Assembly (NCBI RefSeq): GCF_021545785.1
Contig: NZ_CP079801.1
Span: 3,344,001 to 3,408,000, forward strand
Origin: Halopseudomonas maritima
GTDB lineage: Bacteria > Pseudomonadota > Gammaproteobacteria > Pseudomonadales > Pseudomonadaceae
Direction of reading: 5' to 3'
Length of the DNA stretch: 64,000 nt
Notes under the pieces: model-generated
Told to the model about the DNA's origin: nothing
What the model saw: the letters and a program-made list of their open reading frames with translations, nothing else
The model's database searches: none
Part shown: positions 58,193-64,000 of the stretch, piece after piece
Layout: every line of letters starts with the position of its first letter
Position numbering within the stretch: position 1 is the stretch's first letter
Position numbers and translations under genes: made by a program

Positions 58193-60049
58193 TTATGGCA
58201 GTACCTGATTGATCTGGTACACGGTTGTGGTGCCGCTGACTTCGTGACCGACGATCAGCAGAGCCTCACCGTTTGGTGAGTCCTCGGCAGAGACAAACAC
58301 CAGACCTTCCGGCCCCAGATCGCCGGCATCGGCCAGCACGGACTCGGTGTCTTCGGTGGTCCAGTCGGCGCGGGTGTTCAGGTAATCCAGCATTTCAGGG
58401 GCGGTCGGGTCGGTGACGTCCCAAACCATGACACCGCCCATGCGCTCCAGGCCGATGAAGGCGAAGGTTCTCTCGCCCAGTTGGCCGATAGTGACGCCTT
58501 CGGGCTCAGGGCCCTTGTTGTCACTGCGGTTATCGAATACGTCACCTTCATCATGGGTCGAGTTGAAGTAGTCGGCGCAGGGAATATCGCGGTTGGCGCC
58601 CAGCATGCACTCGGCGCTGGCGATGTACTGCTCAAGTGCATCACCTGAATCCCAGACCAGCGCGCCGTCGGCATCGCGAATGGAGAAGGAGCGAGCACCG
58701 TAGGCGTACAGGTTGTCGTACATCAGGCGGTCACCGGCGACGTTTTCATTGCCGGCAGCATCGAACATCACCGGGTTGCCGGCGTCGTCCTTGCGATAGC
58801 CATCGGTCCAGGCCACGGTCAGGCGGCCCAGGGTTTCGTCTTCACGGCAGTCGCCCGGGTCGGCAGCCGTCGCACCGCAGTAGCTGAAGGTGGTTGGGTT
58901 GAGCAGGGCGCCCGCTGCCAATGCACGCAGCTGCGGCGGCAGGTCGTCGCCGGCGCGGCGGTCAAAGCCGCCGGTGTGTAGCAGGTGCTTGGCGCGGAAC
59001 TCCTCAACAAAGCCCTTGCTGGCATCACCGGCCCAGTAGGCGTCGTCATCCTCGCCCCAGGCGCGGGCGTCACCCTCGTTGGCGGTGACCAGGTAGGTGT
59101 TGCCACCTGCGCTGTAGGCGGCAATAGCATCAGGCTGGTACATGCCCAGCACACCGGGCCAGGTGGTGATGTTGATGGCGTCGTCTTTGTCGCTGGCATC
59201 AATGCCGTTGGCGGCCACACCGTGATCCTTGTAGCCCAACGGCAGGATGTCGGTGACGGTAGCGCTGGCGATATCGATCTTGGCCAGGGCGTTGTTCTCT
59301 TGCAGGGCAACCCAGGCGGTGGTGCTGTCCTCGGCGATGGCGATGTACTCTGGCTCCAGGTCCTGCTCGACACTGGCATTGGGGCCAAAGATGCGCACGC
59401 CGGCCTGTATCAGGGCGTCTTTCTGCGCGTTGAAGCTGCTGAAGGTGGCCGTTTTGACCTCGACGATCTCGTCGTCATTCAGGCTGAGAATGCTGATGGA
59501 GCCAACCGGGTCAACGCTGTAGTCGTTGCTGGGTTCGCCTTCGTTGGTGGTCAGCAGGTACTTGCCGTCCGGGCTGAAGGCGAGCATGTCGGGCTGCGCG
59601 CCAACCTGCTCGGAGCCCAGCAGCTCAAGGGTTGTTGCGTCATACAGGGCGACGTAGCCGTTAGCGGTCTTGGGGGAGGCTTCGATAGCCACCGCCAGGT
59701 AGCCGCCCTTGTAGGCAATGCTGTTAACCACTGCGCCAGCGGCAATGCTGGTGGCGGTCAAGGTCTCGAGCAGTGTTGGGTTGGCCGGGTCGCTGGCATC
59801 CAGCACGTCGACTGCGCCTTTTTGTGCATTGACGATGAAAATGCGCTTGTTGATCGGGTCAAAGGCCGGAATCTCGGCGGCGCTTTCAGCAAAGATGCCA
59901 GCACTGTAGCGACCCAGGAAGCTCAGGTTGATGCTGTCAGGGGTGACTACCGCTGGTGGGGCAACAACCTCGTCGTCATTGTCGCTGTTGCAACCGGCCA
60001 AGGCAGCCAGCATGGCGGTGGTGGTGGCGGCGAGTACCCATCTGTTCAT
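58193..60049 (-). CDS. Choice-of-anchor I family lipoprotein
   Basis: A 618-residue lipoprotein (lipobox LAALAGC, then SDNDDE). The mature part is a beta-propeller of the choice-of-anchor I domain: FDPINKRIFIVNAQKGAVDVLD, GYVALYDATTLELLG, PDMLAFSPDGKYLLTTNEGEPSND, YLVTANEGDARAWGEDDDA, and the C-terminal NKGPEPEGVTIGQLGERTFAF and GPEGLVFVSAEDSPNGEALL. Relatives are often described as alkaline-phosphatase-like; catalytic activity is uncertain. It stands alone, convergent with the glucosylglycerol enzyme. A possible Pho-box-like pair lies upstream at 60081-60109. Confidence 0.85.
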   Translation of the reverse strand: MNRWVLAATTTAMLAALAGCNSDNDDEVVAPPAVVTPDSINLSFLGRYSAGIFAESAAEIPAFDPINKRIFIVNAQKGAVDVLDASDPANPTLLETLTATSIAAGAVVNSIAYKGGYLAVAIEASPKTANGYVALYDATTLELLGSEQVGAQPDMLAFSPDGKYLLTTNEGEPSNDYSVDPVGSISILSLNDDEIVEVKTATFSSFNAQKDALIQAGVRIFGPNASVEQDLEPEYIAIAEDSTTAWVALQENNALAKIDIASATVTDILPLGYKDHGVAANGIDASDKDDAINITTWPGVLGMYQPDAIAAYSAGGNTYLVTANEGDARAWGEDDDAYWAGDASKGFVEEFRAKHLLHTGGFDRRAGDDLPPQLRALAAGALLNPTTFSYCGATAADPGDCREDETLGRLTVAWTDGYRKDDAGNPVMFDAAGNENVAGDRLMYDNLYAYGARSFSIRDADGALVWDSGDALEQYIASAECMLGANRDIPCADYFNSTHDEGDVFDNRSDNKGPEPEGVTIGQLGERTFAFIGLERMGGVMVWDVTDPTAPEMLDYLNTRADWTTEDTESVLADAGDLGPEGLVFVSAEDSPNGEALLIVGHEVSGTTTVYQINQVLP

Positions 60050-60080
60050 TTTTTGTCTGTCCTTGCTGAATACGAATGAG

Positions 60081-60109
60081 GTGACATTGATACGCAGCCG
60101 CGATGACAG
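60081..60109 (-). promoter_or_regulatory. Possible Pho-box-like repeats upstream of choice-of-anchor I gene
   Basis: On the coding (minus) strand, CTGTCAT and ATGTCAC occur with a 22-base period, 32-60 bases before the ATG. PhoB sites use CTGTCAT-type repeats every 11 bases; the middle repeat here is degenerate, so this is only suggestive. Confidence 0.3.
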
Positions 60110-60176
60110 AGGCTTGTCGCTTTGATGGCAAACTGATGACGGACAGCAACGGACCAGGGGCTGTTACACTCCCGGT

Positions 60177-60788
60177 ATGATTGAGGTTCAACCTGAAGAC
60201 CTGCTACCGGCCAATTTCAGCGATGTATTGCTGGATCTGCTGCACGCTCACCCGCAAGGGCTTGGAGAGCATCACTTGCTGCAACTGCTGGCCCAGCGCT
60301 GGCCGGAGTCGTTGTTTGCCGAGCCAGGTGCTCTGCGTGACCCACTGCAGCTGTTCCGTTTGCACTTTCTGCTATTCAATCGCCTGTACCTGCTGGCAGA
60401 TCAGTTGGCGCCAGCGCACCTGGCTCTGGACATCCATGTGCTGAAGATTGTGCTGCGCACGCGCGAGGCGGGCGCGGATGCCATTGAGCTGGCCGACCCG
60501 CTGCGGCGTTATTACCTGGACTGGGCACAGTGGCGCCAGACCAACGCCGACGACGTGCAACGACTGCTGGACAGCTTCTGGCAGGGGCGGGGCGCGGTAG
60601 CGGATGGGGAGGTAGATGAAGCGCTGGCGGTCATGGAGTTTACCGAGGCACCGACGCCAGCGGCGTTGAAGCGGCGCTACCGCAGCCTGCTCAGTCGTCA
60701 TCATCCGGACCGTGGCGGCAGTACGGTGCGGGCGCAAGAGATCAACCGGGCGATGTTAATTCTGCAACGCTATTACGGTAAAACCTGA
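60177..60788 (+). CDS. DnaJ-related protein with J domain at the C-terminus
   Basis: 203 residues: an N-terminal DNAJ-related region (about 1-140, with HLLQLLAQRWPESLF and LFRLHFLLFNRLYLLADQL) and a C-terminal partial J domain with the essential HPD in SLLSRHHPDRGGSTVRAQEINRAM. It would stimulate the ATPase of an Hsp70 such as DnaK; the client is unknown. The ATG at 60177 lacks a good Shine-Dalgarno site. The gene stands alone, divergent from the choice-of-anchor I gene and upstream of Yip1. Confidence 0.85.
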   Translation: MIEVQPEDLLPANFSDVLLDLLHAHPQGLGEHHLLQLLAQRWPESLFAEPGALRDPLQLFRLHFLLFNRLYLLADQLAPAHLALDIHVLKIVLRTREAGADAIELADPLRRYYLDWAQWRQTNADDVQRLLDSFWQGRGAVADGEVDEALAVMEFTEAPTPAALKRRYRSLLSRHHPDRGGSTVRAQEINRAMLILQRYYGKT

Positions 60789-60832
60789 AGTCGCCAATCT
60801 CTCTAAGCAGGGTTTCATATGCTCAATGGTTT

Positions 60833-60846
60833 TTGACTATAGTCAA
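60833..60846. promoter_or_regulatory. 14-bp perfect palindrome upstream of Yip1 gene
   Basis: TTGACTATAGTCAA is a perfect palindrome 82-95 bases before the Yip1 ATG. Its left half is also a good -35 element (TTGACT); TGCTAAGG about 18 bases further on is a weak extended -10. It may be a promoter overlapped by an operator. Confidence 0.45.
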
Positions 60847-60927
60847 CGCAGGGCATTGCTAAGGCGTGCCCGGGTCTCCGGCTGGGCATCGCTGGTCGGG
60901 GCTGAATAATAATGAGGAGGTCAGACC

Positions 60928-61527
60928 ATGATCCATCACGTAGTGGGGTTGTTCACCCATCCTGACGAGGAGTGGAGGGAAATCAAGGGCGAGGACGAAA
61001 GCATTGGCCACATGTACCTCACCCACGTATTGCTGCTGGCGGCTATCCCGGCGGTGTCCGCCTATATCGGCACTACCCAGATTGGCTGGACCATCGGCAC
61101 TGCTGAGGCGGTAAAACTGACCCAGGCCAGCGCTATGCAGATGACGGTGCTGTCGTATCTGGCGATGCTCGCTGGCGTGGCGGTAATGGGGGCTTTCATT
61201 CATTGGATGGCGCGCACCTATGATGCCAATCCGACCTTCAACGACTGCGTAATCTTTGCGGCCTATACCGCTACACCGCTATTTATTGCTGGCGTGGCAG
61301 CACTGTATCCGAGCCTCTGGCTGGGTATGCTGGTAGGCACCGCAGCGATCTGTTACACGGTCTACCTGCTCTATCAGGGCATTCCCATCTTTATGGACAT
61401 ACCCAGTGATGAAGGCTTCCTGTTCTCCAGTTCGGTGCTCGCGGTCGGATTGGTTGTCCTGGTGGCCATGATAGCGACCTCAGTCATCTTCTGGGGCTTT
61501 GGCGTGGGGCCTGTCTACCTGCGCTGA
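60928..61527 (+). CDS. Yip1 family integral membrane protein
   Basis: 199 residues with about five hydrophobic helices. The N-terminus HHVVGLFTHPDEEWREI is the standard opening of the bacterial Yip1 domain, in which a short amphipathic stretch precedes the helices; an FAAYTATPLFIAGVAALYP segment holds the conserved P-x-x-hydrophobic region. GAGG precedes the ATG. Function in bacteria is unknown; it sits alone between the DnaJ-related gene and ttcA, with its own terminator. Confidence 0.85.
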   Translation: MIHHVVGLFTHPDEEWREIKGEDESIGHMYLTHVLLLAAIPAVSAYIGTTQIGWTIGTAEAVKLTQASAMQMTVLSYLAMLAGVAVMGAFIHWMARTYDANPTFNDCVIFAAYTATPLFIAGVAALYPSLWLGMLVGTAAICYTVYLLYQGIPIFMDIPSDEGFLFSSSVLAVGLVVLVAMIATSVIFWGFGVGPVYLR

Positions 61528-61569
61528 ACCACCGGATCACCTTAGCTGTTCTAGGCTTGCCTGAGCCGG

Positions 61570-61611
61570 CATCAGCCCCCGTCAGTCGCACTGACGGGGG
61601 CTGATGTTTTT
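61570..61611 (+). terminator. Rho-independent terminator after Yip1 gene
   Basis: CATCAGCCCCCGTCAG and CTGACGGGGGCTGATG pair perfectly around TCGCA, followed by TTTTT. Confidence 0.94.
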
Positions 61612-61665
61612 ATGCTCAGCGCTTTCCAGTAAAATGCCGGCTTTTGCCAGACCGGTGCCCTGTCC

Positions 61666-62490
61666 ATGAGTCGTCTCAGCGTCAACCAGAACAAGCTGCA
61701 AAAACGTTTGCGTCGCCTGACCGCCGAGGCGGTTACCGACTACAACATGATCGAGGATGGCGACAAGGTGATGGTCTGCCTGTCCGGCGGCAAGGACAGC
61801 TACACCATGCTCGACATGCTGCTGTACCTGCAAAAGGTCGCGCCGATCACGTTTGAGCTGGTTGCAGTCAATATGGATCAGAAGCAGCCGGGCTTCCCGG
61901 AAGAGGTACTGCCTGCCTATCTGGACAGCGTTGGTGTGCCGTACCACATCCTTGAGCGTGACACCTACTCGATCGTCAAGGAGAAGGTGCCCGAGGGCAA
62001 GACCACCTGTTCGCTCTGTTCGCGCCTGCGCCGGGGCAACCTGTATACCTTTGCCGATGAAATCGGCGCGACCAAGATGGCGCTCGGGCACCACCGTGAC
62101 GACATCATCGAGACCTTCTTCCTCAACATGTTCTACGGCGGCAACCTGAAGGCCATGCCGCCCAAGCTGCGTTCGGATGATGGCCGCAACGTGGTCATTC
62201 GTCCGCTGTCCTATTGCAACGAGGCGGACATCGAGTCCTACGCCCAGCTGCAGGGCTTTCCGATCATTCCCTGCAATCTCTGCGGCTCACAAGAGAACCT
62301 GCAGCGTAAGGTGGTCAAGGATATGCTGCAGGGCTGGGAGCGCGCCACGCCAGGCCGGCTCGAGAATATCTTCCGCTCGCTCAAGCATGTGCAGCCCTCG
62401 CAGTTGGCTGATACCGCGCTATACGACTTTGTCGGCCTGCGTATCGATGAGCAGGCGGCGTCTCGTGTTCTGAACGTCATGAACCTCTGA
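61666..62490 (+). CDS. ttcA: tRNA 2-thiocytidine(32) synthetase TtcA
   Basis: A 274-residue PP-loop ATPase that thiolates cytidine 32 in certain tRNAs. The ATP-binding CLSGGKDSYTMLD, the iron-sulfur cluster cysteines in TTCSLCSRLRRG, HHRDDIIETFFLNMF and a C-terminal IIPCNLCGSQENLQR are all in place. Length is close to the E. coli enzyme with a shorter C-terminus. The cluster and ATP site are intact, so the gene should be functional. It is followed 13 bases after its stop by the Tag-family glycosylase gene, which may share its mRNA. Confidence 0.95.
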   Translation: MSRLSVNQNKLQKRLRRLTAEAVTDYNMIEDGDKVMVCLSGGKDSYTMLDMLLYLQKVAPITFELVAVNMDQKQPGFPEEVLPAYLDSVGVPYHILERDTYSIVKEKVPEGKTTCSLCSRLRRGNLYTFADEIGATKMALGHHRDDIIETFFLNMFYGGNLKAMPPKLRSDDGRNVVIRPLSYCNEADIESYAQLQGFPIIPCNLCGSQENLQRKVVKDMLQGWERATPGRLENIFRSLKHVQPSQLADTALYDFVGLRIDEQAASRVLNVMNL

Positions 62491-62503
62491 AGGTGAGCTG
62501 TCG

Positions 62504-63175
62504 ATGCGGGACTATCGCTGGTTGCACGAGTACTGCCTGAATCGCTTTGGCTCGGCGCAGGCGCTGGAGGCGCTTTTGCCCCAGCCGCGGACGGTTGATG
62601 AGCTGCGCGCAATGACCGATGACCGCTATCTGTCGACTATCGCCCTGCGGGTGTTTCGCGCCGGGCTAAAGCACAGCCTGGTGGATGCCAAGTGGCCGGC
62701 CTTTGAAGAGGCTTTCTTTGGGTTTGCCCCGGAGAAAGTCGTGCTGATGAGCGCTGAACATATTGAGCGGCTGATGCAGAACACCCGCCTGATTCGGCAT
62801 CTGGGCAAGCTGCGCAGCGTGCCACGCAACGCCCAGCTGGTGCTGGATATTCGCGCCGAGCACGGCAGCATGGGCAACCTGATTGCTGATTGGCCGGAAG
62901 AGGACATCGTCGGGCTCTGGCGCCTGCTGGCCAAGCGGGGCGCGCAACTGGGCGGACAATCAGCGCCGCGTCTGTTGCGAATGGTGGGTAAGGATACCTG
63001 GGCTCCCAGCGAGGATGTGGTGGCCGCGCTGAAGGCGCAGGGTGTTATCGACAAGATGCCCAGCAGTCAGCGGGACCAGGCCGCAGCGCAGGCGGCCTTC
63101 AATGAGTGGCGCGCGCAAAGCGGGCGGCCCTTGTGTCAGTTGTCTGCCATGCTGGCGTTCACTGTGAACCATTGA
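62504..63175 (+). CDS. DNA-3-methyladenine glycosylase I (Tag) family protein
   Basis: 223 residues aligned to Tag in the middle: LMSAEHIERLMQNTRLIRHLGKLRSVPRNA corresponds to Tag's ERLVQDAGIIRHRGKI segment, in the helix-hairpin-helix fold. The N-terminal zinc-binding Cys and the C-terminal His/Cys pair of E. coli Tag are not conserved in their usual places, so this is the divergent branch common in pseudomonads. Base excision of 3-methyladenine is inferred, not shown. Probably cotranscribed with ttcA. Confidence 0.78.
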   Translation: MRDYRWLHEYCLNRFGSAQALEALLPQPRTVDELRAMTDDRYLSTIALRVFRAGLKHSLVDAKWPAFEEAFFGFAPEKVVLMSAEHIERLMQNTRLIRHLGKLRSVPRNAQLVLDIRAEHGSMGNLIADWPEEDIVGLWRLLAKRGAQLGGQSAPRLLRMVGKDTWAPSEDVVAALKAQGVIDKMPSSQRDQAAAQAAFNEWRAQSGRPLCQLSAMLAFTVNH

Positions 63176-63288
63176 TCAGAAAAAGGCAGCTGATCTGTAG
63201 CTTGGCGCGGTAAGTTAAAGTAAATTCTTGACCTTGGGCGCTTTAGCGTCCATTTTTTAATCAAACCCCTCGGGCTGGAGGTTGCCGG

Positions 63289-63813
63289 ATGCGGCACAGT
63301 GCGCTGTTGATCCTGTTTCTGACCGCTGTTCTGGCAGGCTGCTCCAGTGCGCCCAAAAGCCCCCCCGTCGCGGCACCCGCCCCCGTGCGTGCCTTGCCCT
63401 CGGTAACGCCTTCCGACTCCTCCCGGATTCTTGGTAATGACGTGGTCTTTCAGGCGTTTAGCCTGGTTGGTACCCCGTATCGCTGGGGCGGCAGTTCACC
63501 TGACACCGGTTTTGATTGCAGTGGCTTGATTCAGTACGTCTACCGCGAAGCGGCCGGCATGGACCTGCCGCGTACCACCTCTGACCTCTACAACCTCAAG
63601 GTAACCCGCCCGTCTGAAAGTGCCCTGGCGCCAGGCGATCTGGTGCTGTTTGCCATGAATGGTGGGCGGGTGAACCACGCCGGTATTTATATTGGTGAGG
63701 GGCGCTTTTTACATGCGCCCAGTACCGGTGGCGTGGTGCGCGTCGACGAGCTGGAGTCGTCGTTCTGGCAGCGCACGTTCAAGGGCGCACGCCGGGTGCT
63801 GGACGTGAATTGA
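63289..63813 (+). CDS. NlpC/P60 family lipoprotein (C40 peptidase)
   Basis: A 174-residue outer-membrane lipoprotein with lipobox LTAVLAGC. Its NlpC/P60 domain shows the catalytic Cys in TGFDCSGLIQYVY, His in NHAGIYIG, and a third polar residue near FLHAPSTGGVV. These endopeptidases cut peptidoglycan stem peptides between D-glutamate and the diamino acid, in cell-wall growth or recycling. A Pro/Ala-rich linker follows the lipid anchor. Its stop overlaps the start of the following CWC gene, as is usual in pseudomonads. Confidence 0.9.
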   Translation: MRHSALLILFLTAVLAGCSSAPKSPPVAAPAPVRALPSVTPSDSSRILGNDVVFQAFSLVGTPYRWGGSSPDTGFDCSGLIQYVYREAAGMDLPRTTSDLYNLKVTRPSESALAPGDLVLFAMNGGRVNHAGIYIGEGRFLHAPSTGGVVRVDELESSFWQRTFKGARRVLDVN

Positions 63814-64000
63814 CCCAGACCTGCCCGTTTTGTCAGCAAGAGAATAGCTGCACGGCCAGTAGCGGTGACTGCTGGTGTTTCCGTCTTTCAGTTCCCTCCA
63901 GCATGCTGGCCCTGCTGCCGGCTGAAGCGCGCAACCGCGATTGCATCTGCCAGGCATGTGTAAGGGCCTGTCAGGCAGCCCCTGATGATTTCGCTGCTCG
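63810..64000 (+). CDS. Cysteine-rich CWC family protein (3' end beyond window)
   Basis: I translated this from a TTG at 63810 that overlaps the NlpC stop; the frame is open to the window end (63 codons). It starts TQTCPFCQQENSC and continues GDCWCF, then NRDCICQACVRAC, giving the CxxC, CWC and CICxxC pattern of the CWC zinc-binding family. These small proteins follow NlpC-type genes in many pseudomonads; function unknown. The start is uncertain, as no better codon is in range. Confidence 0.7.
   Translation, partial: MTQTCPFCQQENSCTASSGDCWCFRLSVPSSMLALLPAEARNRDCICQACVRACQAAPDDFAA

Noticed and set aside
1..64000. CRISPR array, tRNA or rRNA genes, prophage or complete insertion sequence
   Set aside because: I found no regularly spaced repeats, cloverleaf-like sequence, ribosomal RNA sequence, phage genes or transposase frame.

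Overview
The window looks like a chromosomal stretch from a Pseudomonadaceae gammaproteobacterium, most likely a marine or salt-tolerant Halopseudomonas-type lineage. The pointers are high GC content with strong third-position bias, a nirB-nirD-transporter-kinase cluster in the style of Pseudomonas, paired DUF1302/DUF1329 envelope genes, TtcA, CvfB, a Kef-type antiporter, and a fused glucosylglycerol-phosphate synthase/phosphatase that would serve osmoprotection. The genus is inferred from gene content only. I saw no tRNA, rRNA, CRISPR array, prophage or intact transposase.

Layout. 0-4 kb, minus strand: the 5' part of surE and an APH-kinase/SDR/acyl-CoA dehydrogenase set resembling LvaA, LvaD and LvaC of hydroxy-acid catabolism. 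4.2-11.2 kb, minus strand: a tightly coupled operon headed by an ArsS-type radical SAM protein, then a sodium:solute symporter, a degenerate metallophosphoesterase, a VTT-FAD disulfide oxidoreductase fusion and two rSAM/selenodomain-associated transferases (the arsenosugar-type cluster). 11.4-12.2 kb: an exported methyltransferase-like protein. 12.3-21.7 kb: two copies of a three-gene module (AraC regulator, divergent DUF1302 porin-like protein, DUF1329 protein), each with the same two-box direct-repeat operator at the same distance from the start codon. 21.8-24.7 kb: a DEAD-box helicase, then a DAHP synthase behind a leader peptide rich in Tyr, Phe and Trp plus an attenuator.

24.7-27.7 kb, minus strand: a Bcr/CflA exporter, an alpha/beta hydrolase and a LysR regulator. 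27.9-30.8 kb: omega-amino-acid:pyruvate aminotransferase and methylmalonate-semialdehyde dehydrogenase (beta-alanine type catabolism). 30.9-37.1 kb, minus strand: an inositol-phosphatase-like enzyme, a retropepsin-like protein, a secreted beta-propeller, an ABC exporter and a GDSL hydrolase. 37.1-43.1 kb: a sigma-54 promoter and leader terminator ahead of nirB, nirD, a nitrite channel and a PP2C/kinase fusion. 43.4-54.4 kb: a DUF6351 lipoprotein, LysE plus AraC, a phytase-like lipoprotein, CvfB, a Kef antiporter, a spermidine-synthase-like protein, a 348-bp MITE, SprT, a flavodoxin-fold protein and a small membrane protein. 54.5-64 kb: an MFS protein coupled to the glucosylglycerol enzyme, a choice-of-anchor I lipoprotein, a DnaJ-related protein, Yip1, TtcA, a Tag-family glycosylase, an NlpC/P60 lipoprotein and the start of a CWC protein.

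The observations I would follow first are the duplicated operator/AraC/DUF1302/DUF1329 modules, the MITE with 32-bp terminal repeats and TA target duplication inserted in a stop codon, the aromatic attenuator, and the arsS operon with its unusual partners. Repeats of a palindromic family lie inside two of the metabolic operons. Start codons were moved from the longest reading frame wherever a ribosome-binding site, signal peptide or family alignment called for it.
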